Shown piece after piece: positions 45,881-56,911 of a DNA stretch of 64,000 nucleotides. Numbering within the stretch: the stretch's first letter is position 1; each line of letters starts with the position of its first letter. The translations under genes were made by a program, and so were the position numbers. The notes beneath the pieces were generated by a model. That model made no database searches and was not told the origin of the DNA. It was given only the letters and a program-made list of their open reading frames with translations. The DNA comes from Galeopsis tetrahit (Eukaryota > Streptophyta > Magnoliopsida > Lamiales > Lamiaceae), in NCBI GenBank assembly GCA_963675135.1, contig OY776129.1:45768141-45832140 (forward strand). The letters run 5' to 3'.

Positions 45881-48800
45881 CTTCAACAAGGTAGTTTCAT
45901 TAGGGATACCTTCAAAAAGGTAGTTTCTTGCAATCTTATTAATTATCTTAAAGTTCATATGGCATAGGCGTCTGTGCCATAGCCAGCTGATCTCTTTAGG
46001 ACTCTTACTAAGAAGGCAAGCATCCCTAGGGCAGCTATTCCAATTCACAATGTAGACACTGCCTTGTCTTACTCCGACTAGTAGAACTGTATGAGTTCTT
46101 TTATCCCAGATTTCGCATTTGGTGCTTTTGAAGTAGACTTTATAGCCCCTGTCACAAAATTGAGAGACAGATAACAAATTGTATTTCAAACCTTCTACAT
46201 ATGAGACATCTTGAATCTCTACATCTCCATTCTTGATGTATCCAAATTCTTTTGTGATTGCCATGGAACTATCTCCAAAGATCACCTTTGTTCCTTCTTT
46301 CTCATGATAGTCAGAAAGTAGAGTCTTGGTACCAGTCATGTGGTGAGAACACCCACTGTCTATGTACCAAGTTTCTCCAACTGAACCACCTTTCTTGTAT
46401 AGATCCAGTCGACCCTGCAAGTAGTGATCTTAATAATTTAGGTACCCTTTCTTTATTGGGGTCCTTGGGGGTTAGTAGTAAGAGGTATCCAAATAAACAT
46501 TGAAGATTTGAATAATTGAGACCTCTTAAGTTTTCTACCATGCTTATCACAGAACAGTACTTTATTGACCTTATCCAAATTATCAGCAGACTTAGGATCT
46601 ATTTTTCTGAGATAGTCTTTCCTTGGTTCTATCCCTTTTTCAGGAAGATCAGTATGTCTGTAATAGTTTGCATAGGGCCTAAAAGCCTGTGGACCATACG
46701 GCTTATAGATGCGTTTTGGTCTTTCCTCTCCAATGATATCATAAGATAAAGGTGGAGGATAAAGAACAGGTTTGTTATGATAATGAGGCACAAATTTCCT
46801 AGGTTTAGTTGAGTACAGCTGAGACTGCCTTATAAAAGGACGTCTAGGCTGTTTCCAACTTGCCTGTGTTTGTCTTGACCTACTGTTCTGAGTCTGCCTC
46901 TTCTGATTCCAGGACAGTTCTGCTCTGGTCAGAGGAGTAGTACTCTTCTGGTATGGTCTTGACTGTACTGGTCTAGATCCATTCTTCTGTTTACCATTCT
47001 TGGTAGTAGGAGGAATGTATTTAGACTGTACTTTGGATTTTGGTTCATTATCATAAGTCATAGGTTCTTTTCCTTTATCTAATTGCAAAGAACTTGAACT
47101 AGCTCCAGTAGTGTTCTTAATGCCTGAAGTAGAGGAACTAGGCAGATCAGTACCTATTCCACTTTTATCATAAGGAGCTCTATATCTGTCTGATAATGTT
47201 TGATTAATCTTAGAAGAGTTAACAATATCAGATAGCTTCAGATCCAGGCTCAGTACTTCAGATTCTAAGAATCTATTGCGCTCTTCAAGTTTTTCACATT
47301 TAATCTTTAAATCATTGAATTCATTGGTCTCTTTAGCTTGTGTATGAAGCATACCCTGATATAATTTGTCCATAGATGCATACTTTTCTTTGATTTGTGA
47401 CAACTCTTCTGATAGCCGCGCATTTAGAACAGTTATATTAGGATCCACTTTTAATTGAGCTTCTCGAAGAGTAATGATTTCTTGTTTTAAAGATATGTTC
47501 TCATCACTGATTTCCATGAATGCTTTATTAGCTGGTAGGAGGTCTTCTTCAGTCACTCCATTAGAATGATGAAGACTACTCCCTACACTACTATCAGCAG
47601 TGTCACATAAATCAGAGTCAGAATCAGATTCATCACAAGATTGAAAAGAAGTGACAGATGATACCTCTTGATCGATTCTTGCCATCATAACTAGTCCATC
47701 ATCTGCAATGAAGACTTCTTTCTCACTGCTAGAAGGGTACTCAGATGAAGACGATGGCAACTCATCTGAATCCGTATCAGATTCATTGTAGGCCACCATT
47801 GCCCTCTTACCCTTTGCATATTTGCGATCTCTCCTTGCTTTCCTTTCTCTTCTGTCTTCAGCACTCAGATCAGGACATTCATGGATGTAATGACCTGGCT
47901 TTTCACAGTTATAACACAGAGGTTCATTAGTAGAACGTTTAGTAGGAGAATGATATCGGTTCCTGTCCTTTCTATCAGTAGAGTTCTTATCCTTCCTATC
48001 AGCAGAGTTCCAATCTCTTCTTTTCTCATTAGAGACCTCATCTCTCCTTTCAGAAGATTTGTGATCCCTTCTGGTCCTAGAAGAGTCCCTGTTACTAGAG
48101 CCCTGAGAATCCTTATAGAATCTTTTGTATCTACCATAACGCTTGTTAAGTTTATCAAACCTCTTTATCATTAAGTTCAACTGATCCTTAAGAGCAAGAT
48201 CAGTTAGAGCAAGATCAGTACTATCTAGTTCATCTTTTATGCTTGAAGACTTAGACATAGATGATCTAGACTTCTTAGAGGTAGATGCCTTAAGTGCAAT
48301 ACTCTTGGAGATTTCCTTCTCCCTATCACTGCTCACTATTGGATCTTCTTCATCCAATTCAAACGCATGCGCTTTAAGGGTTTGGAAAGTGGTTTCAGCA
48401 GACCAGGTATCAATATCCTGTGTGGTTTTAATGATCATTTTGACCATTTTCCACCTGTCATCTAAAGCCTTAAGAATACGCAGATTGATCTCCCTATTGG
48501 TGTAAGTCTTTCCTAAAACATCCAAGTCATTCATAATCTTTGTAAAGCGAGTATCTAGCTGATCAATTGTTTCACCAGTCTTTAATTTGAATGATTCGAA
48601 CCGCTGAACAGCAGTGGATAGTTTGCTTTCCTTTATAAGAGAAGTACCCTCACAAATGATAGCTAACTTGTCCCACATCTCTTTGGCTGATTTACATTTT
48701 ACTACTTTTCCAAGATACTCATTGGGAAGGGTATGCAAAATGTAATTCTTGGCCAAGCTGTCCAAGTTGTTCTGCCTCATTTCCTCAGTAGTTAAATCTA

Positions 48801-49005
48801 ACCTGGGTTTAGGAACAAGAACACCAATGGCTTTTGTAGGTTCCAGTGTTGCAGTATTGGGCACCATGGTAGTGATTGGCCCTTGTTTAATCACAGATAA
48901 CATCAAATCATGAGTTGAACTGAAAATGGCTTCCATCCTCAACTTCCAGTAATCATAATCTGCCACTTTAAACTTAGGAAGTTTATTGATGTTAGTTTCT
49001 TCCAT
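45881..49005 (-). pseudogene. Copia gag-pol, 3'-truncated and frameshifted
   Basis: Gag starts at the ATG at 49005 (METN after an upstream open stretch) and runs open to about 46453. It carries UBN2-type gag (KVADYDYWKLRMEAI), a zinc knuckle CYNCEKPGHYIHEC, acidic serine-rich and coiled-coil segments, and basic tails. A stop and frameshift lie between 46453 and 46420. The protease WYIDSGCSHHM and the pre-integrase zinc region (LWHRRLCHMNF) follow in another frame until about 45890, where homology ends at the CCGGTT repeat. The lack of other breaks in about 850 codons of gag suggests a fairly young insertion that was later truncated. Confidence 0.92.
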
Positions 49006-49149
49006 GATAGAACAGACAGTTAAGATCAGTAGTATAGCAAGTAGATTCAGATAGACAAGTAAGATCAAGAAACAAGTATCAGTAATGAGAAACAGTTAGA
49101 CTTTCCCCAAAGTCTACAAGGTTATCAAGAAACAGCAGTCCAAAGAACT

Positions 49150-49164
49150 ATTGTTCTGATACCA
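49150..49164 (-). other. primer-binding site (tRNA-iMet type) of the truncated Copia
   Basis: On the minus strand TGGTATCAGAACAAT begins two bases inside the LTR end. It matches the initiator methionine tRNA complement and fixes the element's orientation. Confidence 0.85.
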
Positions 49165-49166
49165 CT

Positions 49167-50523
49167 TGTTGGTCCCAAAGTTGAGTTTAGATTGAGTAAG
49201 CTAAGAAAAAGTCTAGAGGGGAGGGGTGAATAGACTTTTCAAATTCTATCAAAATATCAGAGTTTTAGTGAGGAAATGTGTTCTGTATAATACTGTTCTT
49301 AGAATCAGATCAGTACTAACAGTATATCTTTTATACTCAACTTTTCTTTAAATCTTTTCTTAGTAAACTTTACCGTTCTTGGTTAAACAAATATAAACAG
49401 ATAATCAAAACAGAAAGTAAAGAACACAAGATTTATAGTGGTTCGACAAATGTCTACATCCACTCTCACAACTCCAGTCGTGATGTTTTATTACTCTTTT
49501 CTTCTTGAGTACTTGTAGCTTAGAGTCCCAAGATTAAGACTTTGATCTTGTCGATTATACCTCTAGGTATATCTTCGATCGACTAGTAATTTCACAAGAT
49601 ACTAGCAAACTTGTTTACAACGAATCACAAACTAAAAGTAAAGTAAAACTTCTCTTTGTAGTAGCTTTTGATTCTTCAGATCAGTACAGTGGCTTCTTCT
49701 CAGTTTGATCTTCAACTCTGTGAGTTCTTGAATACTTGAATTCTCTTTGATTGCTCTTGAATAGTAATTGTATCAGTAGTCTTTTTAAGTAGAAGATCAC
49801 ACGGTATTTATAAGATCTAGTATGACAGTTAGCTGTTTGTGAAACTAACTCTCAACTAACTCATAACCGTTTCTTGTTGTAACTTCCTTCTTTGTAACCA
49901 ACTTAAAACTTATCTTTCCAAGTCAGCATATCTTCAAATATATCTTCAGTTATGCTTCAAATAAGTTATCCAAACTTATTCTTCAATCCAACTAACTCAG
50001 CACAGTAAACTACTCTTCTTAGTTTTACTGCTCTTGGTCAGTCAGCACAGTTCTCCAAAACTGTTCTGCTTTCTTCAAAAATACTTCTCTTGTATCTCTG
50101 AGCTTCATCTTGACTTCTCTTAATAATCTTCATATTCTGAAGTAGTCTTCTGATGTCTCTTAGTCTTCTTTCTTTGATCTAATCTACTGCTCTGAACTTT
50201 TACAATGCTGAATACAATAGAATACAACTTTACAAATATATAAAACCTATCTATACATCAACTAAACTATATACAGATGAGTACATCTAAGTCCTATACT
50301 ATAAGATGTCTATACAATTCATTCTCAGCTTAGTTCCTTAAACAGTTCATATATCAGATCAGTAAACTCAGTTTTCATAATACATTAAGATCAGTAAACT
50401 TATTTCATATAACTCAGTTAGAATAACATATAATCACATATATCATTAACTTCAAGTTGCTTTTGGCCATCAAAACATATAATCATCAATTAGAACATTG
50501 TTTATAGGATCCATATCCCAACA
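49167..50523 (-). repeat. 5' LTR of the truncated Copia (1,357 bp)
   Basis: On the minus strand it runs from TGTTGGGATATGG to GGGACCAACA (TG…CA ends with inverted TGTTGG/CCAACA). The flank right of 50523 is GCATG; the partner duplication is lost with the other end. Many TCAGTA/GATCAG words are spread through it. Confidence 0.88.
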
Positions 50524-50833
50524 GCATGTTTGATATCAAATACGGATTATCTAAGATTAGAATGATAATTAAACTTTATAAATTTTAAAGCATGATCTAC
50601 CCTTAATCTAAGTTATCAAACAATCAATAAAAATGATATATAGTTAATCTAGATTTAATTTAACCTATTAAACATGGCCTTAGTGGGTTGTATTGTATTA
50701 GTACGAACATTAGTTAAAATTGTTGGCATTCTTGTATGGATAAACTTTATATAAATACACAACTTTTAGGCTCAGTCACAATTTAGTTACGATCTTCAAA
50801 TTCAATTATAATAAAAATATTCAACTTTTAATT
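50524..50833. other. gene-free stretch
   Basis: AT-rich flank of the truncated Copia element; nothing recognised. Confidence 0.5.
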
Positions 50834-51250
50834 TTGTTTTAATTCGATATACACTTTTTTTCTTCGATCAAGAAGCGATGATGTGGCTCGTCGAAGAGTG
50901 TGTATTTATCACATAATATTATACGTATTATATTTTAATTTCAAATCAAATTACACCTCTTAGACAATTTAAATGACAACTTTTAAAATTGAAATTTCTA
51001 GAAAATGCTAGTCTTTGGGATATGGAATGAAATCAATCAATTTTGGGAACAATAACCTCAATGCAGTGGTATTGAAATATTTGATTTGGTGGATTTGGAT
51101 GTGGAATTAAAAAAATAACACATGCAATATTGCGTGAAATTAAAAAATAATACATATAATATTATGCGGTACATATACTCATTTTTCAATGAGTCACATC
51201 ATCACTTGTTGGTCGGAGAAAAAAAATGTATCGAATTGAAACAACATCAA
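50834..51250. repeat. inverted-repeat (foldback-like) element
   Basis: The left arm 50834-50945 (TTCGATATACACTTTTTTTC … ATACGTATTATATTTTAATTTC) returns inverted at about 51125-51245 (TAATACATATAATATTATGCG … ATGTATCGAATTGAAAC). The arms are about 110 bases with 75-85 percent identity and the loop is about 180 bases. This suggests a MITE or foldback element; the boundaries are not sharp. Confidence 0.65.
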
Positions 51251-51639
51251 ATGTTGTGATTTTTTATTATGATCGTGAAGGTGTGAGATTGAACCTAAAG
51301 GCCATGAATTAATTAACCTTTCTTGTAATTGATACACGAGATCACATGTGTTAATTTTAATGTTTATTTTGCATTTCACTATTTAATTTATTAACATGTG
51401 TCATATTATAATGAAGGTGACACGTGTTAAAGATCAAGTATAATAAAACACCAAGTAAAATACGAAAAATGGAACAAAATATTTTATGTACTATTTCTGA
51501 GAGCATTTTCATACATTGGAAAATACGGAATGGAGCAATTTTCATACATTCTTTTCGAATACCCAATCAATCGTCATACATTAGAAAATACGGAAGGAAA
51601 TTAAATAACAAGAAAAAATCTTAAAAAGAAGATACTCCA

Positions 51640-51935
51640 TGTGTTTTTTCAAGAAAGTTTTCACAATTTATCAACTATTTCTACGTTATCTCAAAAGTTA
51701 GTTGAGACAAATAAAGTGCAATCGTATGTTCTAATTATGAAATTGATTCACCTAGTTTTAAATTCATGTTATCATTGTCATGACTGAACGAGCATTTTCA
51801 GCTATGAAACATGTCAAGAGTATTCTTTGAAACAAATTAGAGAGTGATTATCTATTAGATTTTATGATTGTCTATATTAAATGAAAATTGTTTGAAAATT
51901 TTGATTTTGATTATATTATTAATTGATGATTTTTT
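51640..51935 (+). pseudogene. hAT transposase C-terminal remnant (third copy)
   Basis: Broken frames encode LSTISTLSQKLVETNKVQSYVLIMKLIHLVLN in part (51671-51760), then the dimerisation segment AFSAMKHVKSIL (51793-51828) and ESDYLLDFMIVYI (51841-51880), as in zinc-finger MYM-type 1-like hAT transposases. It contains stops and shifts. The stretch 51250-51640 before it is AT-rich and empty. Confidence 0.7.
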
Positions 51936-52199
51936 TCTGAAAAAAAAAAAAATCGTATTCATTTCAGGCCTAATTTTGTTTCCTTGCTCCGCACTTTATA
52001 TGAAAATTAAAATAAAATGGGATCTGCCTTTTATCTTAGAATAATGGAAGGAAGAAAAATTCGACTTTTCTAACATTGTCCACCTCATTCAAAATTTCTT
52101 GGAGAACAAGGTATAGAAAGATCAGTTGTTCTTTCATATTGCCCCTCTTTCTAATATTAATCAAAATTCGAACTAGTGACTTCCTCGAACGAGTGACTT

Positions 52200-53290
52200 T
52201 CATATAGATCTAATTGATGGCTTTAACTATATGATAAATAGAAATCGATCAAAAGTAAATTTAAAGATGAGACTTTGAAACTTCTTAAATTGAGTGATGA
52301 TCTAGTTGACAAAATTTATTTTTATAATTTTTCTAATCAAGAAATGATGTGTCTGAGACTTTGACTGCATCATTACAAATTTAATATGTCTTCTAAAGAA
52401 AATTTTCACAATTTGTCAACTATTTCTGCACTATCCCAAAAGTTAGTCGAGGTAAATAAAGTACAACTGTATGTTCCGATTATGAGATTGATTCACCTTG
52501 TTTTGAGTCCCAGGGACGAAACCAGGATCCGGGGGTGAGGGGGGCCGAAAAATACAATTTTACACTAACATATTTTCTATATAAAAATAAATATATATAC
52601 ATTTTTTTTATATTTACATCAGTTGTAAATATTTCAAAATACATAAATATAATATAATATTAAAACTCATAATGTCTCACTTGCATATTTAGCATATGTA
52701 TGCACGTAAAAATGAAAAAAGAAATTGGATGTAATTACGAAAATTTATATAATTATGCTCAAAATTACTTAAACTCTATCCCCTAAAATTAAAAATAGAA
52801 AGAATTAATGTAACAATTAATAAAAAATCAAATAATTTGGTATCCAGCTAGTACATAATGATCTATAATTCTCAATTTTAGTGTCTATTTAATTTATTTA
52901 TGCATATCCTTGGACTTAATTTCCAATGCCCAATCAACCGTATAATTAATTAATATACAATTAATTAGGAGCCCAAACAATAAATATAGTTTATTATATA
53001 TATTAATAAATTATTATAAATATAATAGTAAAAAAATTAAAAAAATTGAGGGGGCCATAGCCACCCCCAACATACCTCTAGTTCCGTCCCTGGACTTTTG
53101 ACACTTCATGTTACCACTGCCACGACTAAATGAACATTCTCAGCTATAAAGCATGTCAAGTGTGTTATTCGAAATAAAATGGAGAATGATTACCTATCAG
53201 ATTATATAATTTTATGTATATTGAAAGAGAATTGTTTGAAGATATTGATTTTTATTGTATTAGCATAATTTTTTTTGTTTCTAGCTCCAC
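52200..53290 (+). pseudogene. hAT transposase remnant (fourth copy), split by a hAT-like MITE
   Basis: The block SKFKDETLKLLKLSDDL (52254-52304), then LSTISALSQKLVEVNKVQ (52417-52470), stops at the element at 52511. It resumes at 53093 with the SAMKHVKCVIRNKMEND-type dimerisation segment (about 53137-53190) and YIERELFEDIDFYCI (53217-53262). It is closely related to 33180-34020. Confidence 0.7.
52511..53092. mobile_element. non-autonomous hAT-like element
   Basis: 582 bp with ends CAGGGACGAAACCAGG and CCTCTAGTTCCGTCCCTG (inverted repeats), with C/G-rich subterminal patches (GGATCCGGGGGTGAGG; GGGGGCCATAGCCACCCCC). Flanks GTTTTGAG and CTTTTGAC may be a worn 8-bp duplication. It interrupts the fourth hAT transposase remnant. 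The same ends occur at 36552 and 42026. Confidence 0.75.
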
Positions 53291-53319
53291 CAATAAAATA
53301 AAATGGGATCTGCATTTTA

Positions 53320-53604
53320 CTCCCTCCGTCCCATACTTGAAGGCACATTTTACTATTTTGGGCATCTCATACTTGAAGGCACATTACCTAAAATAGCAAA
53401 AACACTTTTAAACACTTCCCTTAAAACATCACAATATTACAACCAATGTCACTACTTTATTACACTAAAAAGTAACTTTATTATTATTTATAAAGTTGAA
53501 AAGTCTTTACTACCCCCACTTTATCTTACACCATATTAATAAACAATTCATTCATTAAAATCCGTGCCCAATTGATTTGAGCCTTCAAGTATGGGACGGA
53601 GGAG
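53320..53604. mobile_element. Stowaway MITE next to the sulfotransferase gene
   Basis: 285 bp between TA dinucleotides (53318-53319 and 53605-53606), with ends CTCCCTCCGTCCCATACTTGA and TCAAGTATGGGACGGAGGAG. The flanking sequence (AAAATGGGATCTGCATTT / TAGAATAATGGAAGG) is continuous in the related repeat at 52015-52053, proving the insertion. It ends about 200 bp before the sulfotransferase start codon. Confidence 0.93.
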
Positions 53605-53737
53605 TATTATAGAATAATGGAAGGAAGAAAATTTTGACTTTTCAAATGTTGCCCACCTCATTCAAAAATTCTTGGAGACCAAGGTATGGAGGATCAAAGT
53701 CCAAGACTGTTCTTTCATATTTCCCCTCTTTCTATAA

Positions 53738-53801
53738 ACTATAAATTGTAAACACAGAAGAAGAGATTAGAGACCCCAAATTCCCAGTTATTGAGTGAGA
53801 A
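53738..53801 (+). promoter_or_regulatory. core promoter and leader of the sulfotransferase gene
   Basis: TCTATAAACTATAAATTG (about 53732-53750) is a TATA-like stretch. The leader is short and purine-rich, ending GAGTGAGAA before ATG 53802. The upstream region is hAT and Stowaway repeat DNA, so the gene's promoter is confined to about 130 bp of unique sequence. Confidence 0.5.
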
Positions 53802-54782
53802 ATGGCCACTCCAAATCCAAAATACTTCCAACAAGAAGAATCATTAGTCCAAGAATGCAATGATTTAATCTCCACTCTACCCAAACAAAAGGGATGGTTC
53901 GGATCCTATATTTACCATTACCAAGGCTTCTGGTATCTTTCCTCAAATCTCGAAGCTTTAATCTCATGTCAGAAGCACTTCCAGGCTCAAGATTCAGATG
54001 TCCTTCTTGTTTCCAATCCCAAATCAGGCACAACCTGGTTGAAATCAATCATCTTCACCTTACTCAATCGAAAAACACACCCAATCGCCCCAAATCACCC
54101 TCTCCACTCCCACAATTCTCACGATCTTGTCCTAAGCTTAGAGTACAACATCTACACCGACAACAAAATCCCGGATTTCGCCTCCTTCCCTTCTCCTATA
54201 TTCTTCTCCACTCACGTATCTTACTCCAGTCTACCAGAGTCTGTCAAAAACTCATCTTGCAAGATCGTGTACGTTTGCAGGAACCCAAAGGACACTTTTG
54301 TCTCCCTTTGGCACTTCATGAACAAGCTATACCCTCAACAAATGGAGGAAGATTCATTCGGACAAGTGTTGGATAGGTTTTGTAAGGGGTCCCTCCCTTT
54401 CGGACCATTTTGGGATCAGGCTCTGGGGTATTGGAAACAGAGCAATGAAGATCCTGAAAGGGTTCTTTTTTTGAAGTATGAGGATATGAAGGAGAGGCCT
54501 GGGATTCATTTGAGGCGTTTGGCGGATTTCCTAAACTGCCCTTTCTCTGAAGGTGAAGAGGAATGTGGCCTCGTTGAGAAAATATTGGATTTGACTAGCT
54601 TTGATCATTTGAGTAACTTGGAAGTTAACAAGAATGGGGTGTTGCCCGTCGGTATGGCGAATAGTGCTTTTTTCCGCAAGGGGGTGGTGGGAGATTGGAA
54701 GAATCTTTTGTCTTCTGAGATGGTTCAGAAAATTGATCGAATTACTGAGGAGAAGTTCTTTGGATCAGGACTAGTGTTGTAA
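53802..54782 (+). CDS. cytosolic sulfotransferase (SOT family), intact
   Basis: A single exon of 326 residues, the normal size and intron-free structure of plant cytosolic sulfotransferases. These enzymes move a sulfonate group from PAPS to hydroxyls of small molecules such as flavonols, brassinosteroids or desulfo-glucosinolates. The 5'-phosphosulfate loop SNPKSGTTWLK lies at residues 71-81. The catalytic histidine is in STHVSY (H138). The 3'-phosphate site is YVCRNPKDTFVSLWHF (147-162), and the C-terminal RKGVVGDWKN (292-301) completes PAPS binding and the dimer region. All key residues are present. Residues 103-130 (hydrophobic, substrate-facing) do not identify the acceptor. A decayed relative lies 1.3 kb away in convergent orientation, pointing to a former local gene pair. 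Confidence 0.95.
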   Translation: MATPNPKYFQQEESLVQECNDLISTLPKQKGWFGSYIYHYQGFWYLSSNLEALISCQKHFQAQDSDVLLVSNPKSGTTWLKSIIFTLLNRKTHPIAPNHPLHSHNSHDLVLSLEYNIYTDNKIPDFASFPSPIFFSTHVSYSSLPESVKNSSCKIVYVCRNPKDTFVSLWHFMNKLYPQQMEEDSFGQVLDRFCKGSLPFGPFWDQALGYWKQSNEDPERVLFLKYEDMKERPGIHLRRLADFLNCPFSEGEEECGLVEKILDLTSFDHLSNLEVNKNGVLPVGMANSAFFRKGVVGDWKNLLSSEMVQKIDRITEEKFFGSGLVL

Positions 54783-54997
54783 TTCATGTGTTTTTTAATG
54801 TTTGAATAATGAATTGTATGAGACGATGTCATGCATGAGGCAGGTCTCATTTACTTTGTTTGTCGCTTTTGATCTTAAATTTTATTTTAAAGTGTGTTGT
54901 TTTTACCTATTTTTGTCACTTGGATGCTTATGTGTGTTCAAACAATTCGGCATTCTATAATGGTGAATGATGAAGAAGTAGAGTCTATTATTCCCTC

Positions 54998-55269
54998 CGT
55001 CAAGGTGATCCCCTATCACCCTATATATCTCTTCATTTAATGCTCAAGAGGGTTTATCGGCAACATTAAATCATGCAAGTACAATGAGAGTGTTGCATGG
55101 GCATCGAGTGTGTCGTCTAGCGTTTTAGATTATTCACCTCATTTTTGCGGATGATAGCCTTCTATTTTGCAAGACGACAATGATGAAAAGTCAAGAGCTT
55201 AAAAATATTCTTGATGCATATGAAAGGACGTCGGGTCAAGCAATTAACAACTCAGAGTGTCAATTTTAA
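54998..55269 (+). pseudogene. LINE reverse transcriptase fragment
   Basis: Plus-strand words match non-LTR reverse transcriptase: RQGDPLSPY (54998-55024), AQEGLSATLNHA (in a shifted frame, about 55041-55076), then HLIFADDSLLFCK (55137-55175) with the catalytic FADD, followed by LKNILDAYERTSGQAINNSEC up to 55262. At least one frameshift and a stop lie between the blocks. Only about 90 codons are left, with no 5' or 3' end. Confidence 0.85.
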
Positions 55270-55440
55270 TTATTTTAAGTATCAATTTTTATCCAAAGGG
55301 GCCAACATGGAAAAGAATAACAAAATACAGGACTAAAATTAGAAATCAACTAAATCACAAGATGATTTTTTATATTAACCCTCAATCCAATTATATTTTA
55401 AAATTAACTAAGCATGACCCAAATAAACTATTCCCCTATC

Positions 55441-55715
55441 CCAGAATTTTATGCACAATTTTCTTAACGGGACCTCCCAACATTTTATGCACAATTTTTT
55501 TAACGGGACGTCCCAACATTTTATGCACACTTCAAAAAAAGAAAACAATTCACATAATTTTTACCAATAATACCCCTCCTTTATTTTACCTCCCTTCCCT
55601 TTAGTCAATGAATTACCAATAATACCCTTCCTTTATTTTACCTTACACATCACTTTATTCCATTTTTTTAATTTCCGTGCCGATCAAAGTGTATAAAATC
55701 TTGGGACGGAGGAAG
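55441..55715. mobile_element. Stowaway MITE between the sulfotransferases
   Basis: The right end CTTGGGACGGAGGAAG precedes TA at 55716-55717. The left end TTCCCCTATCCCAGAATTTTA after TA 55439-55440 is the worn inverse. Inside are three direct repeats of the type AACGGGAC(C/G)TCCCAACATTTTATGCAC at 55447-55530. Confidence 0.75.
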
Positions 55716-56031
55716 TATATGTTTCTTTATTTAACGGCAAAAAAATACAATATATTATTAGAGTATCAGTAGTACTTAAATACGGTACAAACACAAGATT
55801 ACATATAGAATTTCAGAGAGGAACCGAACATCACCAAAAGCACACAACCCTCATTACGTGCAAGACACTCTGGGATGATCGGAAGAAGTAGAACACCACT
55901 TTGTTTATTTAAAAAAAGTAGGTTTAAGTACTCATTAAGGTTTACAAACGTAAACAGTAACAAGTACATAAAAGTTTTTTTTTTTTTTTTTATAGAAATA
56001 CAACAATAGAAATTGGTGATCATGATCATGA
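55716..56031. other. gene-free stretch, 3' flank of the sulfotransferase pseudogene
   Basis: AT-rich DNA with a poly-T run at about 55975-55992. A similar stretch including CTCATTA(A/G)GGTTT(A/G)CAAAC and AGTTACA recurs near 63868-63990 at the right end of the window, suggesting a second sulfotransferase-like 3' flank lies just beyond. Confidence 0.5.
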
Positions 56032-56911
56032 TTATAGCAGTACTAATCCAGAGCCAAACAACTTGTCCCGACTAATCTGATCAATCTTTTCAGACATCTG
56101 AGCATCCAAATAATTCTCCCAGTCTCCAACCGCACCCCTTGGAAACATATCCTTAACATCCAATTGTTTAAGATGATCAAAGCTACACATTTTCAAAATC
56201 TCATCAACCACCCCACACTCCTCTTCATCTCCAGAAAAAGGGCAATCCAAAAACTCAGCCAAAGATCTCAGGCAAGCCCCAGGTTCCACCTTCATATCTT
56301 CATATTTCAAGAAAAACACCTTCTCCGGATTTCCCCTGCTTTGCTTCCAAAACATGGTCCCAATACGGCCCGAACGGGCTCACACCCCTGCAGAACATCT
56401 CAAAACACTCTTCCATCGAATACTCTCCCCGATCTCCTCTAATCCCCGACTTATTCGCGAAGTGCCAATTCGATACCAAACAGTACACTATTTTGCATGC
56501 TGAAGAATCACATTTGATCGACTCTGGTAGGGCAGAGTAAGGCATGTGGGATGACAAAAGCCTCGGGGAGGCGATATCGTCAGGGACAACGGGGTATTGG
56601 GTGAATAGGAGCTCGACGAGGTCCTGAGGGTTACGGGTGAGGAGAGGGTGGTTCATGTTTTGTGTAAGTGGGTGTTGTTTTCGGTTGAGTAAGGCAAAGA
56701 GTATTGCTTTCATCCATGTGGTGCCTGCTTTTGGCTTGCTGACAAGAAAAACATCGGAGGCTTTGGCCTCAAAGTGTTTCTGGCAGTTAATTGCCCCTTC
56801 AATGAAGATAGGGAGACACCAGAAGCCTTGATACTGGTAAAGATCGTTTTCTTTGGGTAGGCTACTGATTACCGCCTTGTTGCATTCTTTGCTCAATGAT
56901 TCTGCAGACAT
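56032..56911 (-). pseudogene. sulfotransferase pseudogene
   Basis: Minus strand, intron-free, starting at ATG 56911. The PAPS 5' loop SKPKAGTTWMKA and the catalytic SSHMPYSALP are intact. At the 3'-phosphate site the expected CRNPKDTF stretch is gone, so KIVY runs straight into CLVSNWHF (about 56475-56500); the arginine that holds the 3'-phosphate is lost. A frameshift at about 56350 separates the N-terminal 187 codons from the C-terminal frame (FWKQSRGNPEKVFFLKYEDM…). Near the end a further dozen residues before RGAVGDWEN are missing compared with the intact gene. These lesions together rule out normal enzyme activity. It is a diverged paralogue of the gene at 53802 and lies tail-to-tail with it. 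Confidence 0.92.

Larger units (their letters stand above)
45881..50523 (-). mobile_element. truncated Sirevirus-like Copia retrotransposon
   Basis: On the minus strand it has a 5' LTR (50523-49167), a tRNA-iMet primer-binding site just inside, a long gag and the beginning of pol. It stops in the integrase N-terminal region at about 45880. Reverse transcriptase, RNase H and the 3' LTR are absent. The large gag with a coiled-coil part and the 1.36-kb LTR suit Sireviruses. Confidence 0.88.

Noticed and set aside
54989..55005. TTCCCTCCGTCAAGG looked like a Stowaway end
   Set aside because: It is the coding word for RQGD in the LINE reverse transcriptase block (RQGDPLSPY), and there is no inverted partner nearby.
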